Assembly (NCBI GenBank): GCA_009787085.1 | Contig: WRGR01000043.1 | Span: forward strand, 62,001-126,000 | Source of the DNA: Actinomycetes bacterium | GTDB lineage: Bacteria > Actinomycetota > Coriobacteriia > Coriobacteriales > UBA8131 | DNA: 64,000 bases | Direction: 5' to 3' | Shown: positions 56,393-64,000 of the stretch, piece by piece | How positions within the stretch are numbered: the stretch's first letter is position 1 | Layout: each line of letters opens with the position of its first letter | Program-made: the position numbers and the translations under genes | The notes under the pieces: model-generated | What the model was told of the DNA's origin: nothing | Seen by the model: the letters and a program-made list of their open reading frames with translations, nothing else | Databases searched by the model: none

Positions 56393-59120
56393 GGCATTTC
56401 TTATATTTCTTGCCGCTGCCGCAGGGACAAGGATCGTTCCGGCCAACATCGGCAAATGGGTCGTTTTTGTCCTTGATAACAGTGGCTGTCTTCTGCGGCG
56501 TAAGCTCAGGCGCACCGTCAGGCATGCCGCCTTGGACACGCTGCCGGGCAGCAGCCTGTTCCCTGAACTCGGCCATAGTGGAGGGTTGGTTGTCGCTCGG
56601 CCCGGAATAGGTGGCCCCGGCCAGAGTCGGGCTAGGCTCGTCCGGCAGCACGACTTGGATGCGCAACAAGGTGCGCAGGTAGTCGTTGTACATCGAGTCC
56701 CTCAGCTCACCAAAAGCGGCATGGGCCTCTGCTTTGTACTCTGTCAGTGGGTCGCGCTGGCCAAATGCCCGCAAGCCAATACCGGCCTTCAGATAATCCA
56801 TTTCCTGCAAGTGGTTCATCCAGCGCGAGTCCATGATGCGCAGCATGATCTGGCTTTCCAGCTGGCGCATCGGCTCATCGCCGATCGATGCCTCCTTCTG
56901 CGACAAAATGGCACTCAAATGGTCATAAAGCTTTTCAGCCAGCTTTTCCGGGTCAGTGATTTCCTGCAGCTCATTGATGCTGTAGTCCTTGTCGCCGGTC
57001 AGCTCGGAGAGCCAGAGGCCAAGGCCATCCCAGTCCCAGTCGTCACTGACTGTGCCGGCATACTCGCCCACGGCCTTCTCCACCGTATCCTGGATAATGT
57101 CCTCGGCTCGGGCATGGATATCCTTGCCATCGAGAATAGCATTACGCTCATTATAGATCGCCTCACGCTGGCGGTTCATGACATCGTCGTATTCTAGCAC
57201 GTGCTTACGGGAGTCAAAATGCATACTCTCTACTTGGCGTTGGGCACCCTCGATGGCCTTAGAAACCATCCCCGAGTCGATCGGCGTGTCTGCCGGCATA
57301 TCCGTCCGCTCCATCAAGGAGGCGATGCGGTTCATACGGTTGCCGCCGAACAGGCGCATCAGCTCGTCTTCCAACGACAAGTAGAACTGGGTGCAGCCCG
57401 GGTCGCCTTGGCGACCGGAGCGACCGCGCAGCTGGTTGTCGATACGACGCGCCTCATGGCGCTCAGTGCCAATCACCGCTAGGCCACCGGCGGCCACCAC
57501 GCTCTGATGCTCACTCTCGGTGATGCGGCGTGCCTGGTCAATGGCCTCTTTTTGATCGGCGGCCGTAGCCTCTTCCAAGTCGACGCCCTTATTGACCAGC
57601 AGCTCTTCGGCTAGGAACTCCGGATTGCCACCGAGCAGAATGTCTGTACCACGGCCAGCCATGTTGGTAGCGATAGTCACAGCACCAGCCCGGCCGGCCT
57701 GAGCGACGATGTGCGCCTCCCGCTCATGGTGCTTGGCGTTCAGCACCTCATGTGGGATGCCGCGCTTCTCCAGCAAGCGGGAAAGCCGCTCGGAGCTCTC
57801 GATAGAGACCGTGCCAACCAGCGATGGCTGGCCAACCCCATGACGGGCGGCAACGTCATCAGCCACAGCGTTGAACTTGGCATCGATGCTCCGATAGATC
57901 AGGTCATTGCCATCTTTGCGGATCGTCGGCTTGTTTGGCGGAATGGCCATTACTGGCAGCTTGTAGATCTGCCTGAACTCGGCATCCTCAGTCATGGCAG
58001 TACCGGTCATACCAGCCAGTTTTCCATAGAGGCGGAAGTAGTTTTGCAGGGTTATGGTGGCCAAGGTCTGGTTCTCCTCTTGAACCAGCACCCGTTCTTT
58101 GGCCTCTACTGCCTGATGCAGGCCCTCTGACCAGCGTCGGCCTTCCATGATGCGACCGGTGAACTCGTCGACAATTTTCACCTCGTCGTCGATCACCACG
58201 TAGTCGATATCCCGGTGGAAAAGGAACTGGGCGCGCAGGGCTTGATTCAGGTGGTTCACCAGCTGGCCGGTGGGATCGGCATAAATATCATCAATAGAGA
58301 GCAGGTTCTCCATCTTCTTCAGGCCGGCCTCAGTGGCGAAGATGGTCTTCTTGGCCTCGTCCATCTCGAAGTCCACACCGTTACGCATACTGGGAACGGC
58401 ACGGGCAAAGCGGTTATAGGTGTCGGCCGCCCGAGTACCGGCACCAGAGATGATCAACGGTGTCCTAGCCTCATCGATAAGAATCGAATCCACCTCATCG
58501 ACGATGGCATAGTGGTGGCCGCGCTGGACGCGGTCCTCGGCACGCATTACCATGTTGTCGCGCAGGTAATCGAATCCGAACTCGGAGTTGGTGCCATAAG
58601 TGACATCTGCGTCATAGGCCGGCTTCTTGGACTCGAGAGCCATGCCGTTTTGGATCAGGCCAACCTCCAAACCCAAAAACCGGTAGATCCGCCCCATCCA
58701 CTCGCTATCACGTTTGGCTAGATAATCGTTCACAGTCACCACATGTACACCAGTTCCAGCAAGCGCATTCAGGTATCCAGCCAACGTGGACACCAATGTT
58801 TTGCCCTCGCCGGTCTTCATCTCGGCGATCTGGCCGGCATTCAGTGCCATGGCACCGATCAGCTGAACGTCAAAATGGCGCATTCCCAAAGTGCGCACCG
58901 ATGCCTCACGCACGGTGGCGAAAGCACGGGGAAGCATATCGTCCAACTCGGCGCCCTGCGCTAGCTCCTCTCGGAACTGCTGGGTACGGGCACATAGCGC
59001 CGCATCGTCCAGAACCTGGACACCCTCTTCCAGGTTGTTGATCGCGTCGACCACTGTGCTGAACTGCCTGAGTTGTTTGCCCTCCCCGACACTCAATATT
59101 CTCGAAAGAAAGTTTGCCAC
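56373..59120 (-). CDS. secA: Protein translocase ATPase SecA
   Basis: 915 residues. Walker [65 protein letters not shown] and [13 protein letters not shown] are diagnostic. The C-terminus ends with the zinc/SecB-type motif [14 protein letters not shown]. It drives preproteins through SecYEG. First gene of a chain with prfB and the two transketolase genes. Confidence 0.98.
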   Translation of the reverse strand: MANFLSRILSVGEGKQLRQFSTVVDAINNLEEGVQVLDDAALCARTQQFREELAQGAELDDMLPRAFATVREASVRTLGMRHFDVQLIGAMALNAGQIAEMKTGEGKTLVSTLAGYLNALAGTGVHVVTVNDYLAKRDSEWMGRIYRFLGLEVGLIQNGMALESKKPAYDADVTYGTNSEFGFDYLRDNMVMRAEDRVQRGHHYAIVDEVDSILIDEARTPLIISGAGTRAADTYNRFARAVPSMRNGVDFEMDEAKKTIFATEAGLKKMENLLSIDDIYADPTGQLVNHLNQALRAQFLFHRDIDYVVIDDEVKIVDEFTGRIMEGRRWSEGLHQAVEAKERVLVQEENQTLATITLQNYFRLYGKLAGMTGTAMTEDAEFRQIYKLPVMAIPPNKPTIRKDGNDLIYRSIDAKFNAVADDVAARHGVGQPSLVGTVSIESSERLSRLLEKRGIPHEVLNAKHHEREAHIVAQAGRAGAVTIATNMAGRGTDILLGGNPEFLAEELLVNKGVDLEEATAADQKEAIDQARRITESEHQSVVAAGGLAVIGTERHEARRIDNQLRGRSGRQGDPGCTQFYLSLEDELMRLFGGNRMNRIASLMERTDMPADTPIDSGMVSKAIEGAQRQVESMHFDSRKHVLEYDDVMNRQREAIYNERNAILDGKDIHARAEDIIQDTVEKAVGEYAGTVSDDWDWDGLGLWLSELTGDKDYSINELQEITDPEKLAEKLYDHLSAILSQKEASIGDEPMRQLESQIMLRIMDSRWMNHLQEMDYLKAGIGLRAFGQRDPLTEYKAEAHAAFGELRDSMYNDYLRTLLRIQVVLPDEPSPTLAGATYSGPSDNQPSTMAEFREQAAARQRVQGGMPDGAPELTPQKTATVIKDKNDPFADVGRNDPCPCGSGKKYKKCHGASSA

Positions 59121-59522
59121 TGTAAAAGCCTTCTTCTCAGGTGTATTTTTTAGAAACTACATCATAACGCGAAAGCGGTGTTTGTGGGCATCAGAGCATG
59201 CCATTTGACACCAACGGATTGAGCAACCTATCGGCAACCAACCGGCAACCAACCTCCGGGGATTACTCAGCTCAGACAAGCAAGTGCCAGGGAAGGCGCA
59301 AAGCAATGCTGTTGCAGCGACTGCGGGCAGAACGGTTCGCGCAAACTGCCTCGGGCGATGCCATCCCTCAACCTCGCATTAGGGAAACACCGATCAAAGC
59401 ATAATTTTGCCACTGTAACCCGAACCGCAATCTTTTGCCCCGTTGATAACGGGTAAGATTGCGGGTCAGATTCGTGTGGGACGGGTTCCGGCAGCATTGA
59501 TCGGCGTCTCCCTGGCGCCCCC
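59121..59522. other. Intergenic region between secA and the BTAD regulator gene
   Basis: 402 bp without a gene. It must contain the secA promoter in its first ~150 bp; I could not define boxes. A full dispersed element fills 59379-59515. Confidence 0.7.
59379..59515. repeat. Dispersed REP/MITE-like element, full copy G
   Basis: Left end TTAGGGAAACACCGATCAA, right end TTGATCGGCGTCTCCCTGG. Core CCGCAATCTTTTGCCCCG and CGGGTAAGATTGCGGGTCAG. 137 bp. Confidence 0.85.
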
Positions 59523-60770
59523 CTATTGTCCGTCCAAGATCAGGCCCTGGTAAAGCGCCGTGGTCTGTTGTGACGGCAGGATGCCCAGCTCCTCATCCAA
59601 ATATTGCTTGCAGTCAAAGTAAGTACGCAGGGCGCTAGTTCGCTTGCCGGCCGCCTCTTGGCTGGCCATCAGAATGCGATAGCCTTCCTCGCTACCAGCA
59701 TCCACATCAAAAGCCCGCCGTGCATACCACAGCGCCATCGAAGCATTGCCTTGCTCTAGGTGCAGCTGAGAGGCCATGAACAAAACGTCCAGCATCATGC
59801 TGCGGTAACGATTCTGCGCCGCCTCGACTCGGGGGTGTATCCGACAGCCAGCCAAGATGTCACTGCGGTATATCTGTTCTACGCGATCCACTGCCGCCAA
59901 ACGCTCTTCCGGACTGCCCATCTCAAAGAGCAGTTGGCGAGCCAAGCATTCGAACTCAGAAACATCACTGGAGACAAAACGAGGGTCGATGCGTATCAGC
60001 CGCTGTGAATTGCTCGCATAGGGACAGCCGCCGTTGGTGCCGGGAAAGCTGTTGCACAGACGTGACCAGAGGTTGTAAAAGCTCTTCAATCCCCGTCCGT
60101 ACTCCTTGTCCGGCCATAGCCAAGAGATCAAGGTGTCCCTCGACAGGCCTTTGCCCTGATTCAGAACCAACAGGCTGAAGAAGGTGCGCAGCTGTCCCCG
60201 CCGCAAATCCGTGTCCTGCAGCAACTGCCCGCCATACTCCACCTCCATGTCACCGAACAGCCGCACACGGAGAAGCGGGACAGCAGCTTGGTAAGGCAGA
60301 TCATTGGCACCCGGCTTGGCCGCCTCGGCCATTGCCGCATGCACTTGGGCAGAGCAGTTCCAGTTAGCCATCAGCAGTTGCCGTGAAAGACGCAGCAGAA
60401 AGAGGCCGCGTTCCTGTTCTTGGCGCTCATCTTGCTCCACCAGATAGTCGGCCAGGACGCTCAGGCGCTCAAAACCCCGCTCCTGATCGCTTAGGTCATG
60501 GCGCTCTCCAGCCCGCTCACAGATCAGGAGAGCATCGAGAACGTCATCGTCAAACACTGCTGGCAATGACTCCGTAGTCTCAAAGAAACCGCTCTGGGCA
60601 TCGAAATGAAGCTCTGGGCACAAAGCGGCAAGACGGCTAGAGAGCACCACTGGGATCACAAACCCCAAGCCTCGCAGGTCGTCCATCAAACCACGACCCA
60701 AGGCCAAGGTCAGGCAAGCCAAACCGCGCAGGTCACCCGGCACCAGTCTTTGCCGCAATAGCTCACGCAC
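59523..60770 (-). CDS. BTAD/SARP-like transcriptional regulator
   Basis: About 415 residues from GTG 60770 (overlapping the adhesin stop by 8 bp; longer frame open to 60845). Residues ~180-280 look like an OmpR-type winged helix (LFGDMEVEYGGQLLQDTDLR, SRDTLISWLWPDK). The C-terminal ~150 residues are the bacterial transcriptional activator domain of TPR-like helices (LFMASQLHLEQGNASMALWY, DEELGILPSQQTTALYQGL). The N-terminal ~170 residues are unassigned. It likely regulates the adhesin gene with which it overlaps. Confidence 0.75.
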   Translation of the reverse strand: MRELLRQRLVPGDLRGLACLTLALGRGLMDDLRGLGFVIPVVLSSRLAALCPELHFDAQSGFFETTESLPAVFDDDVLDALLICERAGERHDLSDQERGFERLSVLADYLVEQDERQEQERGLFLLRLSRQLLMANWNCSAQVHAAMAEAAKPGANDLPYQAAVPLLRVRLFGDMEVEYGGQLLQDTDLRRGQLRTFFSLLVLNQGKGLSRDTLISWLWPDKEYGRGLKSFYNLWSRLCNSFPGTNGGCPYASNSQRLIRIDPRFVSSDVSEFECLARQLLFEMGSPEERLAAVDRVEQIYRSDILAGCRIHPRVEAAQNRYRSMMLDVLFMASQLHLEQGNASMALWYARRAFDVDAGSEEGYRILMASQEAAGKRTSALRTYFDCKQYLDEELGILPSQQTTALYQGLILDGQ

Positions 60771-63700
60771 GCCGACCACCACCTTTGCCACGAGCCTCCC
60801 TGACACACTGTGTGCCTTGGGCCGCAAGCTTACTGCTCGGCTCAACCGTATACTCCCCCATTGCCCGCTGCATGATCTGCGATTTGACGGCGACCGCCAA
60901 GTTTCCGGATTTCTTTTTCCGACGTGCCATGCAAATCATGGCCGCAGCGGCAAACAGGCAGACAGCCATTGCGACCAACAGCAACTTAGCGGTGAAGTCG
61001 CCGGTAACCGGTAGGAAAGAGCCGGCCAACCGTTCGGTTTTTTCAGGCACGTCAGGCGATTCCGGAACTGCTTTGGCAGCGACGGGCTTGCCGTAGCTGA
61101 TCTTCTGATCTGAGTTGGCTAACGGATTGCCTTGTGCTTCTATCATGAAGGGTTGGATCACCGTAGTCACCACTGCATCGGTGTCTTCGGCAGTCAGCAC
61201 CAAGTTACGAGCCAGATAGACAGTGGCGCTGTTCTCCATTCTTTCCGGTGGAACCAGCCGCGCCGGGCAGCTCACCAGATAGGTGGCACCATGCAGCCCC
61301 TCAGCTGCAGCCGCCGCTGCCGTAAAGAAGTGGTCTTCCGGGCTGGGTGTCCAGTCTACTTCCAAGGGCTTTAAGACCTTCTCGTTTTGGTGTGATTTTA
61401 TCTGGGCGTTGTTGCTGGTAAAGCCGACTTCCACGCTGCCGTATTCGAAACGCAGGCTGCTGACATATTCGCCGAGCGCCAAATCCAAATCCGAGACATG
61501 CAGCTCGACACTTTTTGTACTCGGGATGTCTTGGCGCCAAAGGCGCCATCCAGTTGATGGCCAGAGCGCTTGATTTTTCGGATTGTTGGGATTAGCGGGG
61601 TTGGTGATCATGGCGTTGGCCTGTGAGTAGACCTTATCGGCAGCAGTGAGATTGGTCTGATACCAAAGGTTGAACTTGCCGTCCGTATCGCCCCAAGTCA
61701 CCGGGGTGAACAGCTCCGTTAGACGGGCTTGTCCCTTAACCACCATCTCCAGGGGATCTATTACACAGAACTCATCAGCACGAACATTGCTGGTCGAGCG
61801 AAAATTCAAGTCGTAGTGATACTGCTCCTTACCGATGTTGTTGATGGCTAAGCTATCATGCTCGTCAGTGCGGAAGGCCGCCGAAGTCTGGTTGATGGTG
61901 TCTTTGAATATCTCCACCGAAACCTCGATCTTGTGGTCCTCGAAGATCTGTACTTCGTTGGCGTAATGCTTGTCTAACTTAACAAATCGCGGAGTGCCAC
62001 CGCCTTCTTCGTAGCTCATGTAGGCCGGGTTTGGACAGGCCTCGACTATCTGGTAATAGCCAAACGGTAGGCCTTGGAAGCTCAATCTGCCATCAGGGCC
62101 GCTGGATCTGCGGGCAACCTCCTGCCAAGCCGTATCATCAGCGGCAATTTTCGTGACATCACTGCTGATACTGCCATCAACTAGCTTCACCGGGTAACTG
62201 AGCAAACAAAACTCAGTATCGGCAACCGGTTCTTGGCTGTCAGCGTCCAGTTTATCCACCTTGATCTCACTGTCAGCATAGTCCCCGAAACTGATGGTGG
62301 TGGTAGGGGTGTTGGCCGTGTTGGAAACTTGGAGGAACTGTTCGTTTGCACCACCGACGGCAGATGGCAGCAGATAGCCTTTGGGCGCCACAACCTCGAC
62401 TATCTTGTATGAGCCGGGTTCCACCGGGCTCCAAGCTATTTTGCCAAGGCTATCCGAGGTCTTTGTGGCATAAAGCTGCGCCCAGTCGCCCTTGCCTGGG
62501 GAGCTCTCCCGCATCAACTTGAACTGGGCACCGGCCAGAGGTGCCTTGCTGCTGGCGTTGATCTTCCGAACCTCGACAGCCCGCGGTTGCTCAGGCACAC
62601 TGACCGGATTTAAGGCAGACACCGTATCCAGATCATTGTTCAGCTTGATGTTTTGGATACTGGGATTGTTGGGGGTCGGCAACAAGTAGCCGCCCGGTGC
62701 CTTGGTTTCCTGGATGACCACTGTGCCCAATGGCAGACAGGCAAGTCCATCTATTGAATAGGGCTGGCTGCTGCCAGCAATCAGATAATTGTCATTAAGC
62801 TCGGCTTTGCCGCCAACCTTGGTTTCCACCACCCAAGTGCGCGTCGGCGCACCTGACGCCTGGGCGGCCGCCACTGTTGAGTAGTAGCCGTCCCAATAGC
62901 GGACGGCAAACTGGGCACCAGCCAGTTTTGCACCATTTGGATCATCGACAGTACTCGCCTTGCCAGTTACAGCATCAAGCTTTTGGACAACCAGGCCAAC
63001 CGAAGCCGTGAACACGGAATCCGTCAACTCCAGCTCAACTGCTTGGTTCTTGTCGTGGTTGAGGGGCGTATCGCCGTCAATAACAACTTTGGTTATGGTA
63101 TTTGAAGGCTTATAACCGCTCGCCCGCGCCGGATTCTTCCATTTTCCTTTTGGCGCCTCCTTCACAAAATAAGACCCATAGGCAAGCGCCTTGCTCTGCC
63201 CGTTGCCGTTACCGTCCAAGAAGATGGCAGCCTGCGGATCCTCGTTGGCCACCGCATCTGCCCGGCTATCATAGGCGTAATAGCAAATACCATCCATGAC
63301 ATAGCAGGCATTGCTATTGGTGATGTTCGGATAGGCACTTTTCTTCTTAATGGCAATATATCCTTGGCTGACCCTAGGGATACGAATATAGGTGGCCATA
63401 CGCTGCCTGGAACGGTTGTTATAGTAATCCTGATAACGGTTCAGATAGCCATAGCCGTAGTAGACGTAATACTTGTCATTGCTGAGCTTTTCATTGAGCG
63501 TGAAGGTGACATCCCCCTCTGCCCCCTTGGCCGGCGCGTTTAGCCCTGGATCAATGCAGTGGATATTGTTCATGTTGTATGGTTTGGAATAACCGAAGTC
63601 CCAGTCCTTACCGGCGTAACCCGATATGATGCTCAGGCGGGCGTTCGGGTAATCACCATCGGTCAAAGTAGCGTGTGCCCAGTCCGGGTCGACCGGCATC

Positions 63701-63981
63701 TTCATCCGGGCACGAATGGTTGCTGGCGGATTACCATTGTCGATGGCCAGCGGCATAATGCCTAGGCTTTCTGCCAAAGACCGGAAACTGTCTACGTCTT
63801 CAGACTCGAATATCTCGATCCGCTCGTCACCGAGTTCCCACCCCAGCACAGCCGGCGAAGTATGCTCTGTTCCGCTCCGTTCTTCTAGCGTCGCTGAAAC
63901 TTGTGTTGGCAGCAGCAGCAAAACACTGCAAAGCATAGTGATCAGGATAAACAGTCTATTACGCACTTTTATGACGCTCAT
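60763..63981 (-). CDS. LPVTG-anchored surface adhesin/pilin-like protein with SpaA-type repeats
   Basis: 1072 residues. Signal peptide at about 8-30 (LFILITMLCSVLLLLPTQVSA). N-terminal ~300 residues are Tyr-rich (YYVYYGYGYLNRYQDYYNN), of unknown type. At least three prealbumin-like SpaA/Cna_B domains follow (KLDAVTGK ... GAQFAV ... ETKAPGGYLL; KINASSKAPLAGAQFKL ... VVAPKGYLLP; KLDADSQEPVADTEFCL), which commonly form Lys-Asn isopeptide bonds. Sorting signal LPVTG at 990-994, then a helix and RRKKK, but 48 more residues follow where most such proteins end. No sortase is in the window. Confidence 0.87.
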   Translation of the reverse strand: MSVIKVRNRLFILITMLCSVLLLLPTQVSATLEERSGTEHTSPAVLGWELGDERIEIFESEDVDSFRSLAESLGIMPLAIDNGNPPATIRARMKMPVDPDWAHATLTDGDYPNARLSIISGYAGKDWDFGYSKPYNMNNIHCIDPGLNAPAKGAEGDVTFTLNEKLSNDKYYVYYGYGYLNRYQDYYNNRSRQRMATYIRIPRVSQGYIAIKKKSAYPNITNSNACYVMDGICYYAYDSRADAVANEDPQAAIFLDGNGNGQSKALAYGSYFVKEAPKGKWKNPARASGYKPSNTITKVVIDGDTPLNHDKNQAVELELTDSVFTASVGLVVQKLDAVTGKASTVDDPNGAKLAGAQFAVRYWDGYYSTVAAAQASGAPTRTWVVETKVGGKAELNDNYLIAGSSQPYSIDGLACLPLGTVVIQETKAPGGYLLPTPNNPSIQNIKLNNDLDTVSALNPVSVPEQPRAVEVRKINASSKAPLAGAQFKLMRESSPGKGDWAQLYATKTSDSLGKIAWSPVEPGSYKIVEVVAPKGYLLPSAVGGANEQFLQVSNTANTPTTTISFGDYADSEIKVDKLDADSQEPVADTEFCLLSYPVKLVDGSISSDVTKIAADDTAWQEVARRSSGPDGRLSFQGLPFGYYQIVEACPNPAYMSYEEGGGTPRFVKLDKHYANEVQIFEDHKIEVSVEIFKDTINQTSAAFRTDEHDSLAINNIGKEQYHYDLNFRSTSNVRADEFCVIDPLEMVVKGQARLTELFTPVTWGDTDGKFNLWYQTNLTAADKVYSQANAMITNPANPNNPKNQALWPSTGWRLWRQDIPSTKSVELHVSDLDLALGEYVSSLRFEYGSVEVGFTSNNAQIKSHQNEKVLKPLEVDWTPSPEDHFFTAAAAAAEGLHGATYLVSCPARLVPPERMENSATVYLARNLVLTAEDTDAVVTTVIQPFMIEAQGNPLANSDQKISYGKPVAAKAVPESPDVPEKTERLAGSFLPVTGDFTAKLLLVAMAVCLFAAAAMICMARRKKKSGNLAVAVKSQIMQRAMGEYTVEPSSKLAAQGTQCVREARGKGGGRRA

Positions 63982-64000
63982 TATTCCTCCCAGTAAAAAT

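Overview
The window comes from a high-GC Gram-positive bacterium. It most resembles an anaerobic Coriobacteriia (Actinomycetota), perhaps Eggerthellaceae-like. The support is a Zn-type S14, FtsE/FtsX and split transketolase genes, an LPVTG-anchored isopeptide-type adhesin beside a BTAD-type regulator, and a CcmA-F system with a NapC/NrfH-type cytochrome whose first haem site is C-x3-C-H. The lineage is inferred from gene content alone; no 16S gene is present.

Layout. 1-936: 3' part of an L-lactate permease gene. 1420-7436 (minus): a compact cytochrome c maturation operon ccmE-F-A-B-C-D with no ccmG or ccmH and a cysteine-type CcmE. 7665-14850: an accessory region with two small membrane proteins, an ABC transporter deletion remnant, a broken phage-lysozyme-like gene, a four-gene block (two methyltransferases, a radical SAM/SPASM protein and a possibly truncated alpha/beta hydrolase) and a frameshifted secreted-protein gene. 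14850-15635: a five-haem NapC/NrfH-like cytochrome, a likely client of the Ccm system.

15696-30774 (minus): the translation super-operon, read rpsL-rpsG-fusA-rpsJ-(S10/spc genes)-secY-adk-map. 31835-33781: an ABC-F ATPase gene where rpoBC usually lies. 34318-40383 (minus): tRNA-Tyr, tRNA-Thr, tRNA-Met, tuf, rpmG, tRNA-Trp, secE, nusG, rplK, rplA, rplJ, rplL, with a recognisable promoter before the tRNAs. 41032-43455 (plus): a Fur/PerR-type regulator, catalase and a DUF4491-like membrane protein. 43924-59120 (minus): ugd, smpB, an M42 peptidase, RNase R, then the chain secA-prfB-tktN-tktC and ftsE-ftsX-ctpA. 59523-63981 (minus): a large LPVTG adhesin and an overlapping BTAD regulator.

Three themes cut across the window. 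First, a family of about ten dispersed short elements (full copies about 137-154 bp) has inverted ends GGGARRCRCCGATCAA, a REP-like palindromic core and often CTAG-type flanks; several coincide with TAG stop codons. Second, many housekeeping proteins (CcmA, CcmB, CcmE, SecE, FtsE, TktN, L11, CtpA, RNase R, ABC-F) carry Ala/Pro/Ser/Asp-rich extensions, insertions or tandem repeats. Third, release factor 2 has SPT in place of the canonical SPF stop-codon recognition tripeptide.
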